This document shows positions 16,820 to 24,556 of a DNA stretch of 64,000 bases, piece after piece; within the stretch, counting starts at the first letter, position 1, and each line of letters starts with the position of its first letter. This DNA is from Vibrio natriegens NBRC 15636 = ATCC 14048 = DSM 759 (GTDB taxonomy: Bacteria > Pseudomonadota > Gammaproteobacteria > Enterobacterales > Vibrionaceae), in the NCBI RefSeq assembly GCF_035621455.1, contig NZ_CP141823.1, forward strand, positions 1,736,001-1,800,000, given 5' to 3'. Position numbers and translations under genes: made by a program. Below the pieces are notes generated by a model. It searched no databases. It was not told where the DNA came from and saw nothing but the letters and a program-made list of their open reading frames with translations.

Positions 16820-16835
16820 TGTGATGTATATCACA
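16820..16835 (+). promoter_or_regulatory. CRP-cAMP binding site (perfect core) upstream of a microprotein gene
   Basis: TGTGATGTATATCACA matches the CRP consensus TGTGA-N6-TCACA exactly. A TATTTA/TAATAT promoter-like element lies about 50 to 55 bases downstream of the site centre, consistent with class I activation near -62. The only downstream gene on this strand is the 32-residue ORF at 16976. Confidence 0.72.
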
Positions 16836-16975
16836 AAGAAGGGTTGTGCTACCAAAGTTACAACTAACTGTAATAAATATTTAATATAGGTATGAGTTGT
16901 AAAAAAACTTTAGTTTAGACATAGTGTTATTAAGTCGTTAAGAAACGGCTTTAAACCGCAAAAAGGAGCTTGCCT

Positions 16976-17074
16976 ATGCACAACGAAATGATTCAACCTT
17001 CACACTTCGGCATTATCGGCCGTACTTGCATTGCCTCAATCATCATGATTGCAGGTGTTTTCACTCTTCTTTAA
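16976..17074 (+). CDS. 32-residue hydrophobic microprotein, probably membrane-inserted
   Basis: This is a short ORF with a strong ribosome site: AAGGAG at 16963-16968, then seven bases, then ATG. The product starts MHNEMIQPSHFGIIGRTC and ends in a hydrophobic helix (residues about 12-32, IIMIAGVFTLL), so a single-pass inner-membrane protein is likely. A perfect CRP-type site lies about 150 bases upstream. No longer ORF overlaps it on the plus strand. It resembles other tiny stress- or catabolite-controlled membrane proteins of gamma-proteobacteria in plan, but I recognise no named family. Confidence 0.68.
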   Translation: MHNEMIQPSHFGIIGRTCIASIIMIAGVFTLL

Positions 17075-17118
17075 CAGAGCTGTAGATTTTAAACTTCTAC
17101 ATAGAAAACGACGCAAAA

Positions 17119-17160
17119 TTCAGGGAATTACCTTAGATGTTTACAAGGTATTCCCCTGAA
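17119..17160. terminator. Hairpin between convergent microprotein and transporter genes
   Basis: TTCAGGGAATTACCTT (17119-17134) and AAGGTATTCCCCTGAA (17145-17160) form a long stem with minor mismatches. Neither strand has a clean T run after it, so it may be a weak terminator or an mRNA-end stabiliser. Confidence 0.5.
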
Positions 17161-17182
17161 CTCCCACCTAGCTCAACTTCTG

Positions 17183-18436
17183 TTAGCCCACCAAGCTAAA
17201 AATCAAAGCACTCACCGCGACAATACCTGTCACTAAGACAAAGTAAGTAGATAGCTTACCGCGAAAATCTTTCAATGATTCAATCTTATACACAGCCATC
17301 ATTGGCATAATGAATAAAATCATTGCGATAACTGGGCCGGAAAGGGCTTCCATCATACCAAGAATGCTCGGGTTCATGATCGCTGCTATCCAAATCGAAA
17401 TAAACAGCACAACCACACTAACTTTATCTGCTCGGTGTTGAGGTAGGTTTGAATTTTTCGTCAGTAATCCGTTCAGGCTTTCTCTTGCGCCCAAAAAATG
17501 GCCTAGGAAAGAGGAAGTGATCGCAACAAAAGCGACCAAAGGCCCCAGCGTTGCAATGAATGGGTTATCAGTCGCATTGGCCAAATAAGACAACACGGAT
17601 ACGTTTTGCGCTTTCGCTTCCGTCAATTGCTGCGGAGAAAGGGACAAAACGCATGAGAAGACAAACAGCAGTACAAACGCGATCAGCATGACGCTTGTAC
17701 GGCGGAGAATTAGCTCGGATTTGAAGTCGGCGTCTTTCCCGTAGTGGCGTCGTTGCACGTTGGCGAAGCTTGATATCGCTGCTGCGTGGCTAAAAGAGAA
17801 AATGACCACAGGTACGGCTAACCACATGGTGTTTGCAAACGACCCCATTTCTGGCGCGTTTAACACTGGCATCGTCCAGTTGGGCATCAAATAGAATGAT
17901 AGGAAAGCAAGGATAGCGACTAACGGGTAAACCATAACCGCAAAAGCACGCAACATTACTTTTTCTCCAGCCATCATAATCGCAATCAAGCCAAAAACGA
18001 GAACACCAGAAAGAAGAGGACGGGGAATGGACGCCATGCCAGCCTGATTCACCATAAAACTATCAACGGTATTGGTAATACCTACGCCATAGATCAGTAG
18101 AATTGGAAAAATAGACAGAAAATACAGCAATGAAATCGCACGTCCCGCTTTTGCGCCAAAGTGCTCTTCTACCACATCTGTAAAGTCGGCATTTTTTATT
18201 TTTGAAGATAAGACAAATCGAGCCAACCCTCGATGGGCAAGAAAAGTCATAGGAAAGGCGAGGATCGCCATACTTACTAGCGGCCAAAAGCCACCAATAC
18301 CTAAGTTAATTGGAAGGAATAAAATACCAGCACCGACAGCAGTGCCAAATAGGCTAAGCACCCAATGTGTATCGTGTTTAGACCATGATGTTGTGTTTAA
18401 CTCACTATAACCTAAGGTTTTTTGAGACTCTTTCAC
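17183..18436 (-). CDS. HAAAP-family amino-acid permease, SdaC-like serine transporter
   Basis: A 417-residue inner-membrane permease with about eleven hydrophobic helices. The N-terminal segment WVLSLFGTAVGAGILFLPIN and AILAFPMTFLAHRGLARFVL match the hydroxy/aromatic amino-acid permease family. The closest type I recall is E. coli SdaC/TdcC (serine or threonine with proton). The sequence ends LVTGIVAVSALIFSLVG. A CRP-like site lies 50-65 bases upstream, fitting catabolite control as known for sdaC in E. coli. No serine deaminase gene is adjacent, so the substrate is inferred from family only. Confidence 0.87.
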   Translation of the reverse strand: MKESQKTLGYSELNTTSWSKHDTHWVLSLFGTAVGAGILFLPINLGIGGFWPLVSMAILAFPMTFLAHRGLARFVLSSKIKNADFTDVVEEHFGAKAGRAISLLYFLSIFPILLIYGVGITNTVDSFMVNQAGMASIPRPLLSGVLVFGLIAIMMAGEKVMLRAFAVMVYPLVAILAFLSFYLMPNWTMPVLNAPEMGSFANTMWLAVPVVIFSFSHAAAISSFANVQRRHYGKDADFKSELILRRTSVMLIAFVLLFVFSCVLSLSPQQLTEAKAQNVSVLSYLANATDNPFIATLGPLVAFVAITSSFLGHFLGARESLNGLLTKNSNLPQHRADKVSVVVLFISIWIAAIMNPSILGMMEALSGPVIAMILFIMPMMAVYKIESLKDFRGKLSTYFVLVTGIVAVSALIFSLVG

Positions 18437-18486
18437 TGAGGAATTGCCTTCGTATAAATAATAATGTGGCAGATGGTATATTTATT

Positions 18487-18502
18487 AGTGATTGTTATCA
18501 CA
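18487..18502 (-). promoter_or_regulatory. CRP-like site upstream of the SdaC-like gene
   Basis: AGTGATTGTTATCACA matches TGTGA-N6-TCACA at nine of ten core positions. It lies in the promoter region of the divergently oriented transporter gene, 51 bases from its start codon. Confidence 0.6.
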
Positions 18503-18789
18503 TTGGAAAGGTGGTGAATCATACTGTAAAAAAGGCAAATTCATAAATTATCAAACCATGAATATTTTAAAAATGCAGTTTTTTATGTAGGCCTTATGTT
18601 TTTAAATTAGTTATAAATACCTTTTTTGTTCGTTTTTTTGGAATTTGATTTTGTGCTTTAATTTTGAACATCAAGAAATGATCTGTGGTAATGCCTTCAT
18701 TTAGAGGATGAGCGTGACGGCTAATCTACAGCAGCACATCCGACTAAAACCCGAGAAGTAGACCAGGTTGTGAGCGTATGAGCAATTTT

Positions 18790-18825
18790 GCACGATAATG
18801 AGTGCCATTTGCACTCTATCAGTGC
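18790..18825 (+). promoter_or_regulatory. NtrC-like enhancer sites for the sigma-54 promoter
   Basis: GCACTCTATCAGTGC (18811-18825) fits the NtrC half-site pattern GCAC-N7-GTGC, with extended symmetry GCACT-N5-AGTGC. A second dyad GCACGATAATGAGTGC lies at 18790-18805, about two helical turns away. They centre about 98 and 118 bases before the predicted transcription start, the usual enhancer distance for sigma-54 activators. NtrC as the activator is inferred from the motif. Confidence 0.55.
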
Positions 18826-18890
18826 GCAGTAATTTAAAGGATACTTATAAGAAAATCTTCAACGTGTTGTTATTTAAGGTTTTTAAAAGT

Positions 18891-18906
18891 TGGCACTTAG
18901 ATTGCA
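18891..18906 (+). promoter_or_regulatory. Sigma-54 (RpoN) promoter
   Basis: TGGCACTTAGATTGCA matches the -24/-12 consensus TGGCAC-N5-TTGCA exactly, including the GG and GC dinucleotides at the right spacing. Predicted start is near 18916. Confidence 0.82.
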
Positions 18907-18915
18907 ATACTATAA

Positions 18916-19047
18916 ATGTTCATCGTTAACTCGATGCACCGCTCTCCTTAGCAGGCGGAGATGCGGGATAGGGTATTACTTTTGTTAAATGTACTAACAG
19001 CGTTTAAGGCAGTGCAGCCTCTCTCGATTCGAGAGAGGTTTTTTTTT
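18916..19047 (+). ncRNA. Candidate sigma-54-dependent small RNA, about 130 nt
   Basis: Between the sigma-54 promoter and a strong intrinsic terminator there is no ORF with a ribosome site, so the transcript is most likely a stand-alone small RNA. Visible structure includes a 5' hairpin CATCG-TTAACT-CGATG (18921-18936) and a second stem region around CTCC/GGAG (18944-18960) with an exposed TTAGCAGGC segment. TTGTTA and TAACAG can pair near 18985-19000. The terminator stem is 19018-19038. It lacks the conserved Qrr core (CTAGCCAACTGACGTTGTTAG), so it is not a Qrr RNA despite the shared sigma-54 control. It lies 208 bases before ybiB, from which the terminator separates it. The start is predicted, not measured. 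Confidence 0.68.
19018..19047 (+). terminator. Strong intrinsic terminator of the small RNA
   Basis: Stem CCTCTCTCGA / TCGAGAGAGG closed by a tiny loop, followed by nine T residues (19039-19047). This is typical of Hfq-dependent small-RNA ends. Confidence 0.9.
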
Positions 19048-19254
19048 GCTTGTCACATCGTTCGGTATCATTGCTGACATTGTTATCCGCATCTAATTTG
19101 TGAGTGAAACAATCATATATTTGGCGAAGTTGCTGAGTCAGCTCGAAAGGTCAACAAACCCTAAGGTATACGTCTAGCATTGATTGTAATGAGAAACGTG
19201 GTACAACTACGTTTATTATTTTTAAGACATTAAAAGCCGATAATAAGAGGGAAT

Positions 19255-20208
19255 ATGAGCAGTATTTTGGAATGTATCCGCACGGTAGGACGCGGAGAGC
19301 GAGGCAGAAAACCTCTGAACTTTGATCAGGCCTTCCAAGTAATGGATGAGTACTTAAATGGTGAGTTTGACGATGACCAGATGGCGATGCTTTTGATGCT
19401 CATCCGAGTACAAAACGAAACTCAGCAAGAAATCGCAGGCTTTGTGAAAGCATTTCAGTCTCGTATGCCTGCAATAGGCGCAGATATTGATTGGCCTTGC
19501 TACGCAGGCAAACGTCAAGCAGCAGGGCAGCCATGGCACCTTCTTTCAGCAAAAATCCTTTCAAATAACGGCTATAAAGTTTTGATGCATGGCTATCATG
19601 ATCGCCAGTCTGGACGTCGTCATGCAGAAGATTACCTAAACAAGCTTAACATTCAAAAAGCGCAATCAACGGAAGAAGCGAAACGAATCCTGGAGACAGA
19701 AAATATTGTCTACCTTCCTTTAAGCGTCTTTGCGCCTCGAGCTGAAAAGATGATTGGCTGGAAAAATCGTTATGGATTGAGAACGCCGATTAACACGGTT
19801 GTTCGCGCATTAAACCCTGGTCAAGCGACAATTGGAATTCGTGGCAGTTTTCACCCTGGTTTCCAGCAGCTTCATGCAGAAGTCGAGCATGAAATTGGAC
19901 AGACGCGTCATGCAGTTGTGTCGTTCAAAGGTCAATCTGGTGAATCGGAATATAACCCTAAAGTCAGCCAAACCGTTTGGTTGAGCCAAACCAGTGGCGT
20001 CACTTCGCACTATTGGACTGAGCAAATGATTTCTGAAGTGCCTCTGCCATCTTCTTGCTTGTTTGAGACATCAGAGCAAGATTTAACACAAATGGCAAAT
20101 ACGGTGATTGCAACAATGGCGGTCGTACTATTTGCTGAAATGCAAGACCGAGAAAAAGCTTACGAACGAGCATTTTCGATGTGGGAGAGTTATACCCAAG
20201 GTGCCTAG
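19255..20208 (+). CDS. ybiB: YbiB-family protein (TrpD2-like, anthranilate phosphoribosyltransferase fold)
   Basis: A 317-residue protein close in length to E. coli YbiB. The N-terminal helical domain (FDQAFQVMDEYLNGEFDDDQ, MAMLLMLIRVQNETQQEIAG) is that of nucleoside phosphorylase/phosphoribosyltransferase family III. The catalytic domain is related to anthranilate phosphoribosyltransferase but lacks its usual glycine-rich substrate loop. E. coli YbiB has been described as a nucleic-acid-binding protein rather than a tryptophan enzyme. GAGGG precedes the ATG, and an intrinsic terminator follows at 20252. It is a single-gene unit. Confidence 0.88.
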   Translation: MSSILECIRTVGRGERGRKPLNFDQAFQVMDEYLNGEFDDDQMAMLLMLIRVQNETQQEIAGFVKAFQSRMPAIGADIDWPCYAGKRQAAGQPWHLLSAKILSNNGYKVLMHGYHDRQSGRRHAEDYLNKLNIQKAQSTEEAKRILETENIVYLPLSVFAPRAEKMIGWKNRYGLRTPINTVVRALNPGQATIGIRGSFHPGFQQLHAEVEHEIGQTRHAVVSFKGQSGESEYNPKVSQTVWLSQTSGVTSHYWTEQMISEVPLPSSCLFETSEQDLTQMANTVIATMAVVLFAEMQDREKAYERAFSMWESYTQGA

Positions 20209-20251
20209 TCCTTAAAAGGTTTTTGCTAATACAGTATCCTGTATTTACTTA

Positions 20252-20284
20252 AAAAGGCCTGCGTTAGCTGGCCTTTTGGCGTTT
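20252..20284. terminator. Bidirectional terminator between ybiB and the solute-binding protein gene
   Basis: Stem AAAAGGCC (20252-20259) / GGCCTTTT (20270-20277) with a ten-base loop. It is T-rich on both strands and serves the two convergent genes. Confidence 0.8.
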
Positions 20285-20314
20285 TAATGTAGATTCAACT
20301 TTGTTGTATAAACG

Positions 20315-21094
20315 TTACATACTTTCAACGTTGTAGATATCGTAAGGAAAGTATTTATCGGCAATCGTTTTATGGGTACCGTTCAAAATAAGTGCTTCTA
20401 GACCTTTGTTTAAAAGATCTCTTAAATCTTTATCTTGTTTACGTACTGCGATTCCCACACCTTTACCAAACCACTTCTGTTCTGTGTAAGAAGGGCCAGT
20501 AAAATGAAAATCTTGGCCTTGTTCCGTATCTAAAAAACCGCTGCGCAATCCAATCGCGCCGCCGAACACAGTATCTAAACGTCCATTAATTAAATCAGTA
20601 AAGGCTTCATCAAACGTATTGTATCGACGCAATTCGATGTTTGCATATGCATGACTAAGATATTGATCGCCGACCGTTGCACGCTGTACACCGACTACAA
20701 TACCATCCATACCTTTTTCGCTAGTGTCGACTTCACGGTCTTTATGCATAACAAATCTTTGTGGAACAAGAGCATACGGTGCAGTGAATGCTACCTTCTT
20801 TTCTCTTGCCTCTGTGATGGTCATTGCCGCAATAATGGCGTCACTTTTTCTTGCTAATAGCGCAGGAATAATACCATCCCAATCCTGTTTACCGATTTCA
20901 CATCTTACTTTAAGTTCGTCGCACAAAGCGTTTGCTAAATCTACATCAAAGCCAACTAACTCACCTTCTTGTGTTGTCCAGTTAAAAGGAGGATAAGCAC
21001 CTTCAACTACAAATCGGATAGTGTTCCACTCTTTGGCTATCGCGTTACTTGATAGTCCTAGGCAAACAAGTAGAGTTAAGATTATTTTTTTCAT
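20315..21094 (-). CDS. Periplasmic amino-acid-binding protein (SBP family 3), orphan
   Basis: A 259-residue exported binding protein. The signal peptide MKKIILTLLVCLGLSSNAIA ends before KEWN. The mature protein has the family features VEGAYPPFNWTT, GELVGFDVDLANALCDEL and KQDWDGIIPALLARKSDAII, and resembles lysine/arginine/ornithine-type binding proteins. The frame is open to 21184, but the ATG at 21094 sits behind AAGGA and at the signal peptide. No permease or ATPase gene is adjacent, so it must share a transporter encoded elsewhere or act with a sensor. The ligand is inferred only as a polar or basic amino acid. Confidence 0.9.
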   Translation of the reverse strand: MKKIILTLLVCLGLSSNAIAKEWNTIRFVVEGAYPPFNWTTQEGELVGFDVDLANALCDELKVRCEIGKQDWDGIIPALLARKSDAIIAAMTITEAREKKVAFTAPYALVPQRFVMHKDREVDTSEKGMDGIVVGVQRATVGDQYLSHAYANIELRRYNTFDEAFTDLINGRLDTVFGGAIGLRSGFLDTEQGQDFHFTGPSYTEQKWFGKGVGIAVRKQDKDLRDLLNKGLEALILNGTHKTIADKYFPYDIYNVESM

Positions 21095-21530
21095 TTTAAA
21101 ATCCTTTTTATTATTTTCATCCGCGCAAATAGATGTTTTAAGCAACTGAGTGGATAGGCTAGGGTAAGTTCTTTTTAGGATCAAGCAGCTGGATAGACAC
21201 TTTTAACAAAAAATATACAAAACGTGAAAGATGTGTCGGATGTGAGAACACTATTTTACGAGAAATAACGTCTAGTAGTAACGGCGAAAACTAATCAAAA
21301 ATGCGATGAGGATATTGCAATTAGATCTACTAGATAATGCCTATATCATTGCCTAATAGGTATAGTTTATTTAAAGAGGCCGAAAGGTCCTTGAATGTAG
21401 AAAATGAATAGCCATCACTTGGCCGGTGATTACTCTTTCGTTCGAAAAGTGAACGGAAAAGCAAAATTGACACACTAGTTATGAAGGCTATTCAAATTAT
21501 TTTTTAAACTAACTCGTCTTTGGTTAAAGG
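21095..21530. other. Intergenic region with folded-RNA-like segment
   Basis: A 436-base gap. Its right part (about 21373-21505) shows nested inverted repeats ending in a T tract (see the candidate RNA entry). The rest is AT-rich promoter-like sequence for the binding-protein gene. No ORF is credible. Confidence 0.5.
21373..21505 (+). ncRNA. Candidate structured RNA element (low confidence)
   Basis: On the plus strand a GAAA-tetraloop hairpin (GGCC-GAAA-GGTC, about 21379-21390) is followed by an outer stem GAATAGCC (21406-21413) / GGCTATTC (21486-21493). This encloses a small ATCAC...GTGAT hairpin (21414-21430) and a TTTCGTTC...GAACGGAAA hairpin (21436-21459). A TTTTTT run follows the outer stem. 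The layout suits a small RNA with a terminator, or a structured 3' end of the leftward ilvE-like transcript. No convincing promoter is visible. Confidence 0.35.
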
Positions 21531-22529
21531 TTAAGCAATCTTAGTTAACCAGTTATGAGTATCTGGCGCTTTACCCCATTGGATATCGTTCAGTGCTTGG
21601 CGCAATTTTTTCGCCGCTGGGCCAGCTTCGCCAGTGCCAACTTTAAAATCTTGACCGTTGTGGATAAGCGTACCGACAGAAGTTAGTACCGCTGCAGTGC
21701 CTGAAAGCATTGCTTCAACGCCCGGTTTAGCGGCGCGCTCAAGTAGCTCTTCCACAGAGACTTCGCGTTCTGTAACGGTCATACCTAGATCTTTAGCAAT
21801 CGTTAGGATACTAGAGCGTGTTACACCGTGTAAGAAGCTTGAATCTAGGGCTTTAGTAATGATCTCGTTACCATCAACCAACAGGAAGTTTGCAGCACCT
21901 GTTTCTGTAATGTAGCCGTTTGGACAGAAAAGTACTTGGTCTGCCTGGTATTTTGATTTTGCTTCTAACGTTGGTGCTAATGCACTTGCGTAGTTACCAC
22001 CACTTTTGATCATACCCATGTGTGGCGCACAACGTTGGCCGGTTTCGTCTAGCAGTAGACGTAAGGCGTGAGCACCGCCAGAGAAATAGTCACCTACTGG
22101 AGAAAGTAGGATATATAGCATTGATGAGATTGAAGGTGCTGCTGCTTTACCAACGGCTGCCTCTGTACCAATGTGAGTTGGACGAATGTACATTGAGCCT
22201 GGAGGCAAAGGCACTTCAGATGAGAACTCAGACACAATATCAACAATCATTTTTGATACTTGTTCTTTATCAATCTCAGGTAGCGAGAGTAGCTGACTAC
22301 TTTGAGCAAAACGCTCGACGTTTTGATCCATTCGAAAAACGTGTACGCTGCCATCTTCGTGACGGAATGCTTTCAGACCTTCAAAGCAAGTGCTTGAGTA
22401 ATGCAATACGTGAGCGCCGGGATGAAGTGAAATACTGTCTGATGTAACGATCTGTGTGTCAGACCATTGATTATTTTCAAATGTTGCTAATGCCATCCTA
22501 GGCATAAACTCAGTACCAAAAGCCGCCAT
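21531..22529 (-). CDS. Branched-chain amino acid aminotransferase (class IV, type II)
   Basis: A 332-residue PLP enzyme that interconverts Leu/Ile/Val and their 2-oxoacids with glutamate. The PLP lysine is in MIKSGGNYASAL (Lys175). SSTCFEGLKAFRHEDGSVHV, MYIRPTHIGTEAAVGK and NGYITETGAANFLLV are the BCAT signatures, and the long form with the N-terminal MPRMALATFENN is the type II (BAT-like) group. The frame opens at 22550, but the ATG at 22529 has AAAGGAG upstream and the usual N-terminus. It stands alone, without the ilv biosynthesis genes, so it may be a second copy for catabolism; the E1-E2 operon at 6.4-9.6 kb could take its products. That link is inference. Confidence 0.93.
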   Translation of the reverse strand: MAAFGTEFMPRMALATFENNQWSDTQIVTSDSISLHPGAHVLHYSSTCFEGLKAFRHEDGSVHVFRMDQNVERFAQSSQLLSLPEIDKEQVSKMIVDIVSEFSSEVPLPPGSMYIRPTHIGTEAAVGKAAAPSISSMLYILLSPVGDYFSGGAHALRLLLDETGQRCAPHMGMIKSGGNYASALAPTLEAKSKYQADQVLFCPNGYITETGAANFLLVDGNEIITKALDSSFLHGVTRSSILTIAKDLGMTVTEREVSVEELLERAAKPGVEAMLSGTAAVLTSVGTLIHNGQDFKVGTGEAGPAAKKLRQALNDIQWGKAPDTHNWLTKIA

Positions 22530-22984
22530 TATGACTCCTTTCTTATTCAAATTATCAAGCAGATAGCTCTGCCTTGTTCAATATGCGTGTTTGCATTATA
22601 TGTTTTTCAACTTTGTGCGTTAACAAACAAGTAACGATTGTATGCGTTCTGGAGTGCTAAGACTTAGAGCAGAGTGGCATAAATTAGCATAAAGATAGTT
22701 TCAATCAGAATGTTATCTGTATCGCACAAAGTTAGTTTGTAAAACCATGATGAATGGAAAATGTGATAACAGCAAGCAGAATGTCGCATGCGATACGGAT
22801 AGATATTAAATTACCTCGATCTCGGGTTAATCAAAGCTGAACCACCCAATATTCATACTCTGGTATTGCTTCCTTATCACCCATTCAGGTGATTTTTGAG
22901 TGATTGAATTCCTCGTCGCAAGATAAGCTTATTAATAGATCTATAGTTAAGTCGGTTCCCCTATAAAAAGTAAGGAGAAGGCTT
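22530..22984. other. Divergent intergenic region, no gene seen
   Basis: About 455 bases, AT-rich. It holds the promoters of the aminotransferase (minus) and the lipase-like gene (plus). A small hairpin ATCACC-CATTCA-GGTGAT followed by T residues lies at about 22876-22897, terminator-like but with no gene before it on that strand. Confidence 0.45.
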
Positions 22985-24556
22985 ATGGGATCGTTTCTCA
23001 TTTTTAATTTCGACGGAACAGGCAATGAACCGGAAGATGCGAAGCAAGAGGTAAAATATAAAGCGAAACAAGAAGATGACAACATCAGTAATGTTCTCAA
23101 GCTTCATTTGATGATGGGAGGTAATCTTTTCCTGAGCGGAGAGCAATATGGACAATGTGATCAAAACACCGTCGATCATTGCTTTTATTATCAGGGTGTT
23201 GGTACAAATGGTAGTTGGGTCAAACGCGCAATAAATCAAGGGTTAGCGTTGGAGAGCTGCGATGTGGCTTCGATACTTAACAAAGCCAAAGCCGATTTTA
23301 ATAAACACTATAAACAAGGCGATATTGTGCTAGCCACTGGGTTTTCTCGCGGGGCGGCATTGGCACGCCGTTTCGTTGGTCTGATAGCGAAAGAGCATCC
23401 TAGCGTGACCGATAACACCAAACCATTCGTTTTTCTCTGCGTGTTTGATACGGTCGCAAGCATTGGGTTACCAAACTTGAGTACCGCAAGCAGACCTGAC
23501 TATGATGTTGTATTTGAATATGGATGCACCTTATCACACATCGTCAAACAAGCGATCCATATGGTTAGCCTGGATGATAAACGTCGGGCATTTCAGCCAA
23601 CTTTAATGAACCACGATCCGAACAGGATCCATGAAATTTGGTTTGCTGGTGCGCATTCGGACGTTGGTGGCGGCTATTACCGCGACGGTCTGTCGGACAT
23701 TACACTAAGTCACGCGATGAAATGGCTTGAGTATATGACCAGATATCATTCTCTCCCTGCAATTCAGTTTAAATTTCCGAGCCAAGCCGATATCGACAGG
23801 GCTTGTCCAAAGAGACTAAAAGGGATGATCGGACTTGATGATTTACAGCGAAATCCAAATTCTTTAGGAAAAAACCACCAGCAAGATAGGTGGCCAATCA
23901 TTGATTGGGTGACTTTAGATGATCGACGTTGTTGCGTGATCGATAGAGATAAAATCAATGATGATTTGTATCCTGTCATTCATTACGCTGTGGCGGAGCG
24001 CTTACATCGGGATGATGACTACCGTCCTAAGTCTCTAATGAATAAACGCCATTATCTTTGGTATGACTTTATCAATCCTCCTGTGGACTGCCCTAGCTAT
24101 ACACAGCACATTCATTATGCAGCGGTGAACTGGGAAGAGTTGAGCGTCTCTCAATCGGTTGAGCGTATGATCGACGCTGACCGATTTTACAACTTTACCG
24201 GCATAGTGGTTAAACAAGGAGAGGAGTACGAGATTTCGGTTCGAGAAGGAGATAGCTGGCATGATGGAAAAGAGATCAGTTGTGACGGAGATGGTTGGAA
24301 CTTAAACCATGTACAACTGGGATTAGCTGAGCTGCCGATTCGAGCGATGAAAGGGTTACGTCGAGTGCCGAGTTCTGACTGGTTTACGCTTTGTGCAGTG
24401 GTTGATAGTGATGACGATAGCGCAAGAGCGGTTGGACAAAGGGGCGTTTATCGAGTTACCAAAACAGGGGAGTTGCAGTTCTTTGCAAACGACCTGAAGT
24501 TTAAGTACGGCAATAACAGTGGCAGCCTTCGAGTTCGAATAGACAGAATTAAATAA
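22985..24556 (+). CDS. DUF2235/Tle1-like alpha/beta-hydrolase (possible type VI lipase effector) with C-terminal lectin-like domain
   Basis: A 523-residue protein without a signal peptide. The opening FLIFNFDGTGNEPEDAK, the nucleophile elbow ATGFSRGAALARRF (Ser121), FDTVASIGLP (Asp155) and FAGAHSDVGGGYYRDGL (His224, Asp226) are the conserved blocks of DUF2235/Tle1 phospholipases, several of which are delivered by type VI secretion. The C-terminal 110 residues (WHDGKEISCDGDGW ... TGELQFFANDLKFKYGNNSG) look like a PA-IL-type galactose-binding beta-sandwich, perhaps for surface binding. AAGGAGAAGG precedes the ATG. No VgrG, PAAR or obvious immunity gene is adjacent. Secretion and target are inferred from the family. 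Confidence 0.82.
   Translation: MGSFLIFNFDGTGNEPEDAKQEVKYKAKQEDDNISNVLKLHLMMGGNLFLSGEQYGQCDQNTVDHCFYYQGVGTNGSWVKRAINQGLALESCDVASILNKAKADFNKHYKQGDIVLATGFSRGAALARRFVGLIAKEHPSVTDNTKPFVFLCVFDTVASIGLPNLSTASRPDYDVVFEYGCTLSHIVKQAIHMVSLDDKRRAFQPTLMNHDPNRIHEIWFAGAHSDVGGGYYRDGLSDITLSHAMKWLEYMTRYHSLPAIQFKFPSQADIDRACPKRLKGMIGLDDLQRNPNSLGKNHQQDRWPIIDWVTLDDRRCCVIDRDKINDDLYPVIHYAVAERLHRDDDYRPKSLMNKRHYLWYDFINPPVDCPSYTQHIHYAAVNWEELSVSQSVERMIDADRFYNFTGIVVKQGEEYEISVREGDSWHDGKEISCDGDGWNLNHVQLGLAELPIRAMKGLRRVPSSDWFTLCAVVDSDDDSARAVGQRGVYRVTKTGELQFFANDLKFKYGNNSGSLRVRIDRIK

Larger units (their letters stand above)
18437..18915. other. Intergenic region upstream of the candidate small RNA
   Basis: About 480 bases, AT-rich in its left half. 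It holds the CRP-like site (18487-18502) for the leftward transporter and the enhancer-like sites and sigma-54 promoter for the rightward RNA. A 17-codon frame starting near 18708 has no support and I do not call it. Confidence 0.5.

Noticed and set aside
18708..18761. Seventeen-codon ORF in the intergenic region
   Set aside because: It has no convincing ribosome site, its composition is ordinary, and nothing suggests conservation.
18916..19047. Qrr-type quorum-sensing RNA
   Set aside because: The sigma-54 promoter fits, but the highly conserved Qrr core and its terminator sequence are absent, and the enhancer dyads look like NtrC rather than LuxO sites.
22876..22897. Terminator in front of the lipase-like gene
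   Set aside because: A short stem with T residues exists, but no transcript is expected to end there on that strand; it is probably chance.
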